A DNA stretch of 64,000 nucleotides from Mycolicibacterium sp. TY81 (GCF_018326285.1 NZ_AP023362.1:496001-560000), one strand, 5' to 3'; counted from the first letter of the stretch, positions 1-8,390 are shown. The notes: generated from the letters alone by a model not told the origin. Translations and numbers: made by a program.

Positions 1-1
1 G

Positions 2-202
2 CCGGTCATCACCAAGACCGTCCGGTTCCGCACCGTCGGTGACGTCACCTGCACCGGTTGCGTCGAGTCGGAGGCTTCGACCGTCGAGGAAGTCATCGCC
101 GAGACCGCGGTGTCCCGACTGACCGAGCGCGGCGCGACCCGCGCAGACGACCGGATTTCTGAGGCCGGCATGGAAGACCGTAAGCGGGAAGGCTACTTCT
201 GA
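2..202 (+). CDS. cysD: Sulfate adenylyltransferase subunit 2 (3' end only)
   Basis: C-terminal fragment of CysD, the ATP sulfurylase subunit that with the GTPase CysN makes adenosine 5'-phosphosulfate from sulfate and ATP. The gene enters from the left edge; about 66 codons are visible, ending TGA at 200-202. The visible part has the family tail: RFRTVGD, a C-x2-C pair (CTGC), an arginine-rich TRADDR stretch and the terminal MEDRKREGYF. The cysNC start follows after a single base, so the two are co-transcribed. The N-terminal PP-loop nucleotide-binding half lies outside the window. Confidence 0.93.
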   Translation, partial: PVITKTVRFRTVGDVTCTGCVESEASTVEEVIAETAVSRLTERGATRADDRISEAGMEDRKREGYF

Positions 203-203
203 T

Positions 204-2051
204 ATGGCAACGTTGCTTCGTATCGCCACTGCTGGCTCCGTCGATGACGGCAAGTCCACGCTGATCGGCCGGCTGCTCTATGACAGTAAGGCCGTCATGG
301 AGGACCAGCTGGCCGCCGTCGAGCGCACCTCCAAGGAACGCGGCCACGGCTACACCGACCTCGCACTGGTCACCGACGGCCTGCGCGCCGAGCGGGAACA
401 GGGCATCACCATCGATGTCGCCTACCGCTACTTCGCCACGGCCAAGCGGAAATTCATCATCGCCGACACCCCGGGTCACATCCAGTACACCCGCAACATG
501 GTCACCGGCACCTCGACGGCGCAGCTGGCCATCGTGCTGGTCGACGCCCGCCACGGGCTGCTGGAGCAGTCGCGCCGGCACGCCTTCCTGGCCTCGCTGC
601 TCGGCATCCAGCACATCGTGCTGGCGGTCAACAAGATGGACCTGATCGATTGGGACCGTGAGCGTTTCGAGAAGATCCGCGACGACTTCCACGAGTTCGT
701 GGCCCGCCTGGACATCCAGGACGTCACCACCATCCCGCTGTCGGCGCTGGCCGGCGACAACGTGGTGACCAAGTCGGACAAGACGCCGTGGTACGAGGGT
801 CCGTCGCTGCTGAGCCACCTCGAAGAGGTGTACATCGCCGGTGACCGCAACCTCATGGACGTCCGCTTCCCGGTGCAGTACGTCATCCGCCCGCAGACCC
901 ACGAGCACGCCGACCACCGCAGCTACGCGGGCACCATCGCCAGTGGCGTCATGCGCCCCGGCGACGAGATCGTCGTTCTCCCAACGGGAAAGACCAGCAC
1001 CATCACCGCGATCGACGGCCCCACCGGGCCGCTCGAGGAGGCCTTCGCGCCCATGGCGGTATCGGTGAGTCTGGCCGACGACATCGACATCTCGCGCGGC
1101 GACATGATCGCTCGTGTGCACAACCAGCCGCACACCACGCAGGAATTCGACGCCACCGTGTGCTGGATGTCCGACGACGCGAGCCTCGAGCCGGGCCGGG
1201 ACTACATCATCAAGCACACCACCCGCACCACACGGGTCCGGGTCACGGACCTCGACTACCGGCTGGACGTCAACACCCTGCATCGCGACAAGAGCGCAAC
1301 GGCGTTGAAGCTCAACGAACTCGGCCGCGTCACGCTGCGCACGCAGCAGCCGCTGCTGCTCGACGAGTACTCGCGCAACGCCGTGACGGGCTCGTTCATC
1401 CTGATCGACCCGGACACCAACGGCACCGTCGCCGCGGGCATGGTGCGTGACACCACGCCGGCGGCCAACCGGTCGGCCAGCCCGAACGCGGTGCGGCACG
1501 CCAACCTCGTCACGGCCGAGGACCGGTTGTCGAAGGGCAGCACGGTGTGGTTCACCGGCCTGTCCGGCTCGGGTAAGTCGTCGGTCGCCATGCTGGTGGA
1601 GCGCAAGCTGCTCGAATTGGGACGTCCCGCATACGTTCTCGACGGCGACAACCTGCGCCACGGGCTGAACTCGGACCTGGGCTTCTCCATGGCCGACCGC
1701 TCGGAGAACCTGCGCCGCCTGGCCCACATCGCCACGCTGCTGGCCGACTCCGGCCAGATCGTGCTGGTGCCGGCGATCAGCCCGCTCGAAGAGCACCGCG
1801 AACTGGCGCGAAAGGTCCACACGGACCAGGGATTCGAGTTCTTCGAGGTGTTCATGGACACCCCGTTGGCCGACTGCGAGGCCCGCGATCCCAAGGGGCT
1901 CTACGCCAAGGCGCGTGCCGGTGAGATCACGCACTTCACCGGTATCGACAGCCCGTACCAGCGGCCGAAGAACCCGGACCTGGCGCTGGTGCCGGGCGAC
2001 CTGGATGCCCAGGCGCAGCGCGTCGTCGACATGCTGGTGGCGCCGCGATGA
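204..2051 (+). CDS. cysN: Bifunctional sulfate adenylyltransferase subunit 1 / adenylylsulfate kinase
   Basis: A 615-aa fusion of CysN, the GTPase that drives sulfate activation, and CysC, which phosphorylates APS to PAPS. The N-terminal part is an EF-Tu-like GTPase: P-loop SVDDGKST near residue 13, the G3 motif DTPGH near 92, and NKMD near 147, followed by beta-barrel domains. From about residue 435 the CysC kinase begins, with P-loop GLSGSGKSS near 452 and a DGDNLRHGLN segment. The cysN-cysC fusion is the usual mycobacterial form. ATG at 204 lies one base after the cysD stop, and the end overlaps cysQ by ATGA. Confidence 0.96.
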   Translation: MATLLRIATAGSVDDGKSTLIGRLLYDSKAVMEDQLAAVERTSKERGHGYTDLALVTDGLRAEREQGITIDVAYRYFATAKRKFIIADTPGHIQYTRNMVTGTSTAQLAIVLVDARHGLLEQSRRHAFLASLLGIQHIVLAVNKMDLIDWDRERFEKIRDDFHEFVARLDIQDVTTIPLSALAGDNVVTKSDKTPWYEGPSLLSHLEEVYIAGDRNLMDVRFPVQYVIRPQTHEHADHRSYAGTIASGVMRPGDEIVVLPTGKTSTITAIDGPTGPLEEAFAPMAVSVSLADDIDISRGDMIARVHNQPHTTQEFDATVCWMSDDASLEPGRDYIIKHTTRTTRVRVTDLDYRLDVNTLHRDKSATALKLNELGRVTLRTQQPLLLDEYSRNAVTGSFILIDPDTNGTVAAGMVRDTTPAANRSASPNAVRHANLVTAEDRLSKGSTVWFTGLSGSGKSSVAMLVERKLLELGRPAYVLDGDNLRHGLNSDLGFSMADRSENLRRLAHIATLLADSGQIVLVPAISPLEEHRELARKVHTDQGFEFFEVFMDTPLADCEARDPKGLYAKARAGEITHFTGIDSPYQRPKNPDLALVPGDLDAQAQRVVDMLVAPR

Positions 2052-2794
2052 CCGATCACGAGGTTGCCGAGCGGCTGGCCACCCGCGCGGGTGACCTGCT
2101 GCTGGACGTGCGGGCCGAGTTCGCCACGGCCGACGCTTCTGAGCGGAAAGCGGCGGGGGACAAGCGCTCTCACGAGTTCCTGATGACGGAGCTCGCACGC
2201 TTGCGTCCCAATGATGCCGTGCTCTCGGAGGAGGCGACGGAGGAGGAGCGGGCCAACAGCGCACGCCTGACCTCCGACCGGGTATGGATCATCGACCCGC
2301 TCGACGGCACCCGCGAGTTCTCCGAGCTGGACCGTGACGACTGGGCCGTGCACGTGGCGCTGTGGGAATCCGGCGAGCTGGTCGCCGGCGCCGTGGCGCT
2401 GCCCGCGCAGAACACCACGCTGCACACGCCCGAGGTGGCCGCGCCCCGCGCGATCGACGGGCCGCCGCGCATCGTGGTGTCCCGCACCCGCCCGCCGGCC
2501 ATCGCGCTGGCGGTGCGTGACGCCCTCGACGGTGTCCTGGTCGAAATGGGCTCGGCCGGAGCCAAAGTCGCGGCCGTGATCCAGGGCCGGGCCGACGTCT
2601 ACGTCCACGCCGGTGGTCAGTTCGAGTGGGACTCCGCCGCGCCGGTCGCGGTGGCCCGCGCTGCCGGCCTGCACACCTCGCGGATCGACGGTTCGCCGCT
2701 GGTCTACAACCGCGAGGACCCGAAGCTGCCCGACCTGGTGGTGTGCCGGCCGGAACTGGCCGAGCGGGTGCTGGCGATCACCGCGACGCAGTAG
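2048..2794 (+). CDS. cysQ: 3'(2'),5'-bisphosphate nucleotidase, inositol monophosphatase family
   Basis: A 248-aa inositol-monophosphatase-fold enzyme. CysQ hydrolyses the 3'-phosphate of PAPS or PAP and so adjusts the PAPS pool made by CysNC. Metal-binding signatures are visible: SEEATEEE near residue 60, the hallmark DPLDGTREF near 80, and WDSAAPVAV near 197 (the family's WD-x-AA motif). The start overlaps the cysNC stop (ATGA, 2048-2051), so cysD-cysNC-cysQ is one transcript. A strong hairpin follows the stop. Substrate assignment rests on operon context and known mycobacterial CysQ; the IMPase fold is certain. Confidence 0.9.
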   Translation: MTDHEVAERLATRAGDLLLDVRAEFATADASERKAAGDKRSHEFLMTELARLRPNDAVLSEEATEEERANSARLTSDRVWIIDPLDGTREFSELDRDDWAVHVALWESGELVAGAVALPAQNTTLHTPEVAAPRAIDGPPRIVVSRTRPPAIALAVRDALDGVLVEMGSAGAKVAAVIQGRADVYVHAGGQFEWDSAAPVAVARAAGLHTSRIDGSPLVYNREDPKLPDLVVCRPELAERVLAITATQ

Positions 2795-2812
2795 CTCTCG
2801 CGACATCGACGA

Positions 2813-2848
2813 AAATGGCTGTGGGGACGCATGTTCCCACAGCCATTT
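2813..2848 (+). terminator. Hairpin after cysQ
   Basis: A 13-bp perfect inverted repeat (AAATGGCTGTGGG at 2813-2825 against its complement at 2836-2848) with a 10-nt loop, 18 bp after the cysQ stop. It has no long U-tract, which is common in mycobacterial intrinsic terminators. It probably ends the cys operon. Confidence 0.65.
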
Positions 2849-2902
2849 CGCGTATCTCGGACGACTGTGTCTACCAGCCATGCAGACTCCGGAGTGGTGA
2901 AA

Positions 2903-2990
2903 AAGTCCCTGAGTGCAGTCGAGGTGTTGATTTGCCGATGGTTATTGAAGCCAGGGACTTCTGAGGGCCCGAAAAGGTACTTGGCTTCAA
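2903..2990. repeat. Nested inverted repeats in the cysQ downstream gap
   Basis: The 256-bp gap 2795-3050 holds no convincing gene. After the terminator it carries two interleaved inverted repeats: AAGTCCCT (2903-2910) with AGGGACTT (2953-2960), and TTGAAGCCA (2945-2953) with TGGCTTCAA (2982-2990). The middle arms abut, so the RNA could form alternative structures. It could be a remnant of a small repeat element or the shared terminator zone of the two convergent operons. Confidence 0.4.
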
Positions 2991-3050
2991 CAACCACAGT
3001 CGAGATGCGCCGTGATTGAAGCTGCGGATTTCTCTTGAGGCCCTATCGAG

Positions 3051-4205
3051 CTACGCCGCCGTGGTAACCGGCAGCGGTGCATTGGCTTTCGCCGGTGCAA
3101 CGGTGCGAACCGCGACGAGGCAGGCGATCGCGATCGCAAAGCACGCCGCCGTGTACCACAGGCTGCCGATCGGATCCCCGTGCGCGGTAACGCCGTTGAC
3201 CGCGCCGAAGTAGGCGGGCAGCGCGCTGAGCCAGAGGGCCGCCATGACCACCAGGTAGGCGGCGGCGTAGCCGATCAGCCACGGCGGGCTCACGTAGCGC
3301 GGTTCGGTCGGGCTGGCGACGGTGCCGCGCAGCCGGCGCCATTGCGTCACCAGCGCCCAGACCGCCACGGCGCACACCGCCACGAGTTCCGCCGCGTAGG
3401 CAATACCGCCCGCGGTGCTGCTGCCGGTGACGCCGCCGATCACGGTCGCGGGCAGCGGCAGGATCGCGGTACCCAGTGAAGCCAACACCCCGGCAACCAC
3501 AGTGCGCCAGACGATTTCGAAACCGGTGAAGCGGCGGCCCCGATCCGCGTGCCGGCCCACGAAGAACTGCACACAGAGCGCCAGCGACATCGGCCACAGC
3601 GCGGCGAAGACGACGACGCTGGGCAGCGGTACGGAGTCGAACATCGGCTGGTTCATCGGGTTGTGCACCGACCATTCCCACCACCGCAGCTGCGGGCCCA
3701 GATGGTCGAAGATCTCGTAGAACGCGTGGTGGACGAACCCGACGCAGACGGCGCCGACCAGGGTGCCGTACCGCCGGAAAACCCCTAGGCTGCGCACGAT
3801 TTCGAAGGCGACGGTCGCCATCATCGGGTAGATCGCGACGATGTACAGCGGCAGCCGGCCCCACAGGAAGTCCACCGTGAACACGTTGTGCGCGAACATG
3901 GTATCGACGCGGTCGGCGATGCCGAAGGCTGCGGGGAAGTACAGCGGCGGCTCGATGATCAGCAGGTAGGCGACGGCGCCGAACCACAGGGCGATGTTGG
4001 TGGCGTCACCGTGGCGGCGCAGCCGGATGATCGCGTAGACCAGGGTCAGCACCGCGCCGGTGATCACCGTCAACTCGAGGACCGGCAAGGTCCAGTTCTC
4101 CAGGTGCAGGGGATTGCGGACCTCGAGCAGCCCGCCGGCCGTGTCGCAGGAAAAGCCAAGGCGCCCGGCGAGATCGGCGAACGTCGGGGAACACAGGTCA
4201 GACAT
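3051..4205 (-). CDS. Multi-pass membrane protein of unknown function
   Basis: A 384-aa protein with about eight to nine hydrophobic segments, for example around residues 40-60, 70-95, 115-140, 155-175, 205-225, 245-290, 310-335 and 350-370. Aromatic and acidic residues sit in the loops (YEIFDHLGP, HNPMNQPMFD). I do not recognise a family with a known role. The start overlaps the stop of the preceding metal-dependent hydrolase by 8 bases on the minus strand, so the two are translationally coupled, and both are probably controlled by the divergent TetR regulator at 5234. The genes may act together in lipid or xenobiotic handling, but that is only a guess from context. Confidence 0.75.
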   Translation of the reverse strand: MSDLCSPTFADLAGRLGFSCDTAGGLLEVRNPLHLENWTLPVLELTVITGAVLTLVYAIIRLRRHGDATNIALWFGAVAYLLIIEPPLYFPAAFGIADRVDTMFAHNVFTVDFLWGRLPLYIVAIYPMMATVAFEIVRSLGVFRRYGTLVGAVCVGFVHHAFYEIFDHLGPQLRWWEWSVHNPMNQPMFDSVPLPSVVVFAALWPMSLALCVQFFVGRHADRGRRFTGFEIVWRTVVAGVLASLGTAILPLPATVIGGVTGSSTAGGIAYAAELVAVCAVAVWALVTQWRRLRGTVASPTEPRYVSPPWLIGYAAAYLVVMAALWLSALPAYFGAVNGVTAHGDPIGSLWYTAACFAIAIACLVAVRTVAPAKANAPLPVTTAA

Positions 4206-5124
4206 GGGCGCTCTGCTTTCCGGCGGTGTACCAGTGGGTGACGTCGTAGCCGGCGTCGTAGCGGTCGAACCATTCGGCCGCGAGTGCGGGCAGCTTCTCG
4301 TGCTCCGGGTTGTGGCCCGGGATCTGGCTGCGGACGATGCCCGACAGCGCCACCAATTGCTCGCGGACCGGCAGGTCGTGGAACGCGCTCGTGAACGGCC
4401 CGAAGTCCGGGATGCGGCCCAGCTTCTTCAGGATCGTGTTCTTGCGGCGCTCGAGCGCGAACGCCGACAGCGCGTCGACCTTGCGGACCTCCAGCGGCAG
4501 ATGCTTGTTGAACCCGTTGCACGCCATCCGCACGCAATCCATCACGTGCTTGAAGATCGACGGCGCCACCCGCATGCGGTACCACGGATCGTCGACGAGG
4601 CCGTTGTAGATGATGAGTGCCGAGCTGCGGTGTTCGACCTCTTCGACGAAGTGCCACAAGAACAGTGACGCGACGCGGTCGTCGCCCGGCGCGAACAACG
4701 TGTCGTCGTGGTCGAGCATCAATTTGAAGACCGGCGTGAACGTCGCCTCCAGGTCGGCGGTGTAGGCCAGCCGATATTTGAGGGGCTTGTTGGCGACGAG
4801 GTCGTCGAACGCGGCGATCACTTCGTCGAGGGTCTCCTTGAGCTCCGGGTGGGCCTTGATGAGGCCGCGCGCATGGGCCCGGTGGGCCATCGAATGCTGC
4901 CCCTCCTGGCGGACGAAGGCGTCGGCCTCTTCGGCGATCACCGGGTCGGTCAGCAGTGGCTTGGCCTCGGCCATGGTGCTGACGATCATCTTCTCGAACG
5001 CAATCGCCAAGAAGGACACGGCATTTGCCATTGCGGAGAACGCGGGGTTGGTCTCGTTCCAGAGGAACGGCACGGGGTGGTCCGCGAAAGCGAACCGCAT
5101 CTTGCGGACCTGGAGATCGGTCAC
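4198..5124 (-). CDS. Predicted metal-dependent hydrolase (PF10118-like)
   Basis: A 308-aa helical protein with paired acidic/histidine motifs typical of a ferritin-like or di-metal hydrolase family: a glutamate in FVRQEGQHSMAH near residue 71-82, then FVEEVEHRSSA near 160-170. These E-x2-H-type ligands support a di-metal centre. The family (Pfam Metal_hydrol) has no firm substrate. First gene of a minus-strand pair with the membrane protein at 3051; the intergenic region upstream holds a palindromic operator shared with a divergent TetR gene. Confidence 0.75.
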   Translation of the reverse strand: MTDLQVRKMRFAFADHPVPFLWNETNPAFSAMANAVSFLAIAFEKMIVSTMAEAKPLLTDPVIAEEADAFVRQEGQHSMAHRAHARGLIKAHPELKETLDEVIAAFDDLVANKPLKYRLAYTADLEATFTPVFKLMLDHDDTLFAPGDDRVASLFLWHFVEEVEHRSSALIIYNGLVDDPWYRMRVAPSIFKHVMDCVRMACNGFNKHLPLEVRKVDALSAFALERRKNTILKKLGRIPDFGPFTSAFHDLPVREQLVALSGIVRSQIPGHNPEHEKLPALAAEWFDRYDAGYDVTHWYTAGKQSAHV

Positions 5125-5140
5125 TGGGCACCTCGATCAG

Positions 5141-5174
5141 TAATCATACAAACTATCTCTGCTGTGTATGGTTA
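5141..5174. promoter_or_regulatory. Probable TetR operator between divergent genes
   Basis: TAATCATACA (5141-5150) and TGTATGGTTA (5165-5174) form an inverted repeat with 9 of 10 positions matching and a 14-nt spacer. It lies between the minus-strand hydrolase start (5124) and the TetR start (5234). This is the expected place for an autoregulatory TetR site that also controls the hydrolase/membrane-protein pair. Confidence 0.55.
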
Positions 5175-5233
5175 CAGTGTTGGCGAACATCCGTCAATGC
5201 CCGGCGCGGTGCCGGCCGTGTACCGTCCGGCGG

Positions 5234-5848
5234 ATGGCACGCAAACGTCGCGGTTGGGGAGGGGAGCCGCCCGCCGATGACGACGAGGCGACCCGCCGCA
5301 TCGTCGCCGCGGCAGTCGAGCTGCTCGCGACCACGGGCACCGCGATCACGATCGCCGACGTCGCCGAATCGCTCGGTGTCATCCGGCAGACGGTGTACCG
5401 GTACTTCCCGACGGCCGACGAGTTGATGCGCGCCGCCGCCATCGCCTCGGTCGCAGGCTTTTTGGATCAGCTCAGCGAGCACGTGCGGGGGATTCACGAT
5501 CCCGCCGACGCGATGACCGAAGGCGTGCTCTACACACTCGACGCCGTGACCCGGACACCGCACCTCGGCATCCTGATGTCGGCGCCGTACGTCAGCGCGC
5601 ACAGCAGTGACATGGCGTCTGCCGAGGCGCAGGACTTCGGTATGCAGATGATCACCCGGTTCGACGTCGACTGGGCGAGCTACGGATACGACGACGCGGC
5701 GCTGCGCGAGCTGGTCGAATTCACGCTGCGCATCATGCTGTCCTACTTCCTCGCGCCGGCAGGGGACGGGCGCACTCCCGACGAGTTGCGGGCGTTCATC
5801 CGGCGGTGGCTGGGCGCGGCGATCCTGGGGCAGGAATCCGCACGCTGA
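5234..5848 (+). CDS. TetR family transcriptional regulator
   Basis: A 204-aa regulator read from ATG 5234 (MARKRRGWG); an upstream GTG at 5168 is open but would put the operator inside the gene. The N-terminal HTH is clear: ATRRIVAAAVELLATTG, then TIADVAESLGVIRQTVYRYFPTADEL, with the recognition helix around residue 45-58. The C-terminal ligand domain has no diagnostic motif. It is divergent from the hydrolase/membrane-protein pair with an inverted repeat between, so it probably represses that pair and itself. Confidence 0.88.
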   Translation: MARKRRGWGGEPPADDDEATRRIVAAAVELLATTGTAITIADVAESLGVIRQTVYRYFPTADELMRAAAIASVAGFLDQLSEHVRGIHDPADAMTEGVLYTLDAVTRTPHLGILMSAPYVSAHSSDMASAEAQDFGMQMITRFDVDWASYGYDDAALRELVEFTLRIMLSYFLAPAGDGRTPDELRAFIRRWLGAAILGQESAR

Positions 5849-5893
5849 TCGATCGGTGGCGGTAACAGCCGGTCAGGGCTAGTTTGTGTTCGT

Positions 5894-6172
5894 ATGCGTA
5901 CTCATCTGTCCACTCGTCGTCTGATGGCCGCGGCCGGCGGCGCCGCACTCCTTGCCATGGGCGTGCTCACCGCGGGCTGTAGCAACAACGGCGGGCAGTC
6001 GCCCTCGACCACCACCACAACGACGACGACCTCGTCGCCGTCGCCATCGGCGACGCCGACGGAGAAGAGCATCAGCCCCACCGGAGGCAACCTGTTCAGT
6101 CCGGCTGTCACCGCGCCGGGCGCGCCGAGCGTCGCACCCGGTCTGCATCCGGGTCTCAACGGCAACAACTAG
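5894..6172 (+). CDS. Small Ser/Thr-rich lipoprotein
   Basis: A 92-aa protein with a lipoprotein signal peptide: basic start with RR (residues 8-9), a hydrophobic core, and a lipobox LTAGC with the lipidated cysteine at residue 29. After it comes a low-complexity linker of threonine, serine and proline (residues 37-55), probably an extended or glycosylated cell-wall spacer. The C-terminal part has SPTGGNLFSPAVTAP, a motif seen again at the C-terminus of the MPT63-like protein at 20123. Function unknown; expected on the outer face of the membrane. Confidence 0.75.
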   Translation: MRTHLSTRRLMAAAGGAALLAMGVLTAGCSNNGGQSPSTTTTTTTTSSPSPSATPTEKSISPTGGNLFSPAVTAPGAPSVAPGLHPGLNGNN

Positions 6173-6210
6173 CCTCGGGCGGGGGACGTCGAAAGCGATT
6201 CCCGCCGAAG

Positions 6211-6714
6211 CTAATTCGTCGGCAGGGCGGGCGGCCCGGCCGGTGCCGGATCGTTGCCGACGTTCGGGCACGCGACTTTGAGCTGGTGCACGAGCGTCGT
6301 CATCGGGTGATATCCATCCATGTAGGTCTGGTCGGGACGCCAGTCCGGTGGGGCACTCGGCTTGCCTCGACGGACCATGTCGAGTTTGTCCGCCAGTGCG
6401 GTTACCTTGTTGCGCAACGTCATATCGGTGATCGCGGCCGCGTCACTGCGCACCGCGGCCGCCGCGGTGGCGGAGTCGCGGACAATGGCGGCGGGATCGG
6501 CGGAGCGGGTCAGTCCGAACTGAATGGCGGGCAAAGCGTCCGACCAATGCCGCACTGCTTGGTCGACCCGCCGGCAGTCGGCGCTGGCCTCTTGCTGCGG
6601 CGGTGCACTCGAACTGTCCGCTTTGTTGATGGCGATGAGAACCAAGATCGGCACGGTGACAGCCAGCAGCGCCAGCAGGATCTTCGGCCTCGACCAGTCC
6701 GGTAGCCCCACCAA
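6211..6714 (-). CDS. Membrane-anchored extracytoplasmic protein of unknown function
   Basis: A 167-aa protein with one hydrophobic segment at about residues 11-28 (ILLALLAVTVPILVLIAI) and no lipobox, so probably an N-terminal anchor or uncleaved signal. The remainder is soluble, helical and rich in Ala/Asp, with two cysteines (in DCRRVDQ and in VACPNVG) that could form a disulfide. It converges on the small lipoprotein gene. No recognised family. Confidence 0.65.
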   Translation of the reverse strand: MVGLPDWSRPKILLALLAVTVPILVLIAINKADSSSAPPQQEASADCRRVDQAVRHWSDALPAIQFGLTRSADPAAIVRDSATAAAAVRSDAAAITDMTLRNKVTALADKLDMVRRGKPSAPPDWRPDQTYMDGYHPMTTLVHQLKVACPNVGNDPAPAGPPALPTN

Positions 6715-6753
6715 TTCAGACTAACCGCCGCCGCACGCCACTAGGCTCACAAC

Positions 6754-7350
6754 ATGACTCGCCCCACCCTGCGTGAATTGTCCAGCCTGCCTGTCGAACC
6801 GGTCCGCCTCGCGGACTCGGCCCTGGTTCTGATCGACTGCCAGAACACCTACACGCAAGGGGTGATGGAGCTCGAGGGTGTGCAGGACGCTCTCGATGAG
6901 ACCGCCGCACTGCTCGACCGTGCCCGCACGGCCGGCATCCCCGTCATCCACATCCAGCACGACGATGGGCCGGGCTCGCTGTACGACATCGGGGGCGAGT
7001 CCGGTGCGATCGTCGACCGGGTGGCGCCGCGGGGCGACGAGCCGGTGATCGTCAAGCAGTTCCCGAACTCGTTCGTGCAGACCGATCTCGACGAGCGGCT
7101 CAAGGCGTTGGGCGCGTCGAACCTGGTGCTCGCCGGCTTCATGACGCACATGTGCGTGAACTCCACGGCCCGCGGCGCGTTCAGCCTCGGGTACGCGCCG
7201 ACGGTCGTGGCCGCCGCGACGGCGACGCGCACCCTGGCCGGCCCCGACGGTCAGGCGGTGCCGGCCGCGGCGCTGCAGGCAGCGAGCCTCACCGAGCTGT
7301 CAGATCTTTTTGCTGTCGTCGTGACGGACGGTGCCGCGATACCCGACTAG
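6754..7350 (+). CDS. Isochorismatase-family cysteine hydrolase
   Basis: A 198-aa alpha/beta hydrolase of the isochorismatase-like superfamily. The triad can be placed: Asp28 (LIDCQN), Lys101 (VIVKQF) and Cys134 (THMCVNST), with the usual GFMTH before the cysteine. Members hydrolyse amides, ureido groups or isochorismate; the substrate cannot be told. Bases 7199-7290 are duplicated at 8550-8641, beyond a 1351-bp insertion. The present C-terminus (ASLTELSDLF...) appears to be supplied by the insert, while the displaced tail (ASLAGLADLV...) lies at 8642-8701. The enzyme is still full length. Confidence 0.85.
   Translation: MTRPTLRELSSLPVEPVRLADSALVLIDCQNTYTQGVMELEGVQDALDETAALLDRARTAGIPVIHIQHDDGPGSLYDIGGESGAIVDRVAPRGDEPVIVKQFPNSFVQTDLDERLKALGASNLVLAGFMTHMCVNSTARGAFSLGYAPTVVAAATATRTLAGPDGQAVPAAALQAASLTELSDLFAVVVTDGAAIPD
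7199..7290 (+). repeat. Direct repeat copy A (within intact gene)
   Basis: 92-bp segment of the isochorismatase-like gene; 90/92 identical to copy B at 8550-8641 (differences at 7266 and 7281). Candidate left junction (attL-like) of the mini-element. Confidence 0.85.
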
Positions 7351-7397
7351 GGCGGCTCACCCCGGCGGCCGCGCGGCATCTCAGCGCAGACACGAAA

Positions 7398-7429
7398 CGA
7401 CACCTATACCTGGATTGGTATAGGTGTCG
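7398..7429. terminator. 13-6-13 perfect inverted repeat after the isochorismatase-like gene
   Basis: CGACACCTATACC (7398-7410) and GGTATAGGTGTCG (7417-7429) are perfect inverted arms around TGGATT, 47 bp after the stop. It could be an intrinsic terminator without a U-tract. The 13-bp arm/6-bp core geometry is also that of a tyrosine-recombinase core site. It lies within the mini-element. The rest of 7351-7577 holds nothing else I can support. Confidence 0.5.
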
Positions 7430-7577
7430 CGTCGCCGCTTGTCATAGACTCAGGCATCCGCACTGGATGTGCGGTCCTCCGGTGACGAACCGGTTGCCTC
7501 CGCCAGAGGCCGGGCCGGACAGGTGGCAGCCTGATTCGGCCCGCTCGCCGCCGCTGGATGCGGCGGAAGTTCAATTT

Positions 7578-8195
7578 CTAGTCGTCCTCCTCATGTGCCG
7601 GGAAGGCCGGTTCGCCGGTGCCTGAATTCCGCCATCCTGCGGCGTAATAGGGAGGCCCACCGCTGGTGTTCGGAATCTCATCGATCACGTGGCCGACGAC
7701 AGCGCGATCGATCGCGGTGTTTAGTGCGTTGTCGGGCCGCGCCCAATAGCGTTCCAGGTTTTCGCGACCATAGTGTTCGAAGAACAGGCGCTTCAGTTCG
7801 TCGCGCGTGACCAGCTCCGGCATCTTCTGCAGAAGATCGAACAACATCCGCTTCGATTTCAACCGCTTGCCGCCGACACCGAGGTACGGTTCAAGCTCGG
7901 CTGGGGGCGCCGGCTCCTCGATGTTCCGCGACTGCGCAACTGCGTTCTCAAGGAGCTCCGACGGTTCAGCTACGCGCACAGTAACTTTCGGCGCATTGCG
8001 GTCACCGGGGTGTGGTGACGTCCATGTGGATGGATCGCTCACCAGAGTCTCGATTGACTTCATCGCCGCCTCCAAGTTCCTGCGCACACCACGCATCAGT
8101 TCCAGTTCGGCGGTCAGCTGTTGCTCGTCCGCGACCACATCCTGGTGCTGGGCGCGCAGGGTTTCCAGCGCGGCCACCAGAGGTGCGATCTCCAT
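7578..8195 (-). CDS. Unknown coiled-coil/HTH-like protein carried by the mini-element
   Basis: Protein of 205 aa from ATG 8195 (MEIAPLVAAL); in-frame starts further up (8237) would give 219 aa. Residues about 5-45 are a likely coiled coil (heptad Leu/Ala, AQHQDVVADEQQLTAELELM). A Pro-rich linker follows. The C-terminal 90 residues have a charged helical pattern (KRMLFDLLQKMPELVTRDELKRLFF, ALNTAIDRAVV) that resembles a winged-helix or DNA-binding module, but no family is recognised. CCATACCAAGTATGG, a 6-3-6 palindrome at about 8204-8218, sits at the start region, suggesting an operator. It is the only gene between the duplicated hydrolase tails. Confidence 0.6.
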   Translation of the reverse strand: MEIAPLVAALETLRAQHQDVVADEQQLTAELELMRGVRRNLEAAMKSIETLVSDPSTWTSPHPGDRNAPKVTVRVAEPSELLENAVAQSRNIEEPAPPAELEPYLGVGGKRLKSKRMLFDLLQKMPELVTRDELKRLFFEHYGRENLERYWARPDNALNTAIDRAVVGHVIDEIPNTSGGPPYYAAGWRNSGTGEPAFPAHEEDD

Positions 8196-8203
8196 GACGA
8201 ACA

Positions 8204-8218
8204 CCATACCAAGTATGG
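8204..8218. promoter_or_regulatory. Small palindrome at the start of the mini-element gene
   Basis: CCATAC-CAA-GTATGG, a 6-bp inverted repeat with a 3-nt centre, just upstream of the likely ATG at 8195 on the minus strand. It shares the ATACC core with the 13-6-13 repeat at 7398, so one protein might bind both. Low confidence. Confidence 0.35.
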
Positions 8219-8390
8219 GGACATTGGCCAGCCTCAAAATCTTGAGACTTTTTCTTAGTTAAGGGGACTGTATAAGGGTGGGCCTGGACGTCACTCTTAG
8301 CTAAATCGCAGTTCAAGCCCTATTAACGCGTCTTCGCGGGTATTAGTCACGTCGATTCTCGTGCCGTATGTGTGCATACATACGACCTCA

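Noticed and set aside
93..2264. 723-codon open frame opposite cysNC
   Set aside because: Arg/His/Val-rich translation without domains, antisense to an obviously conserved gene; typical GC-rich shadow frame.
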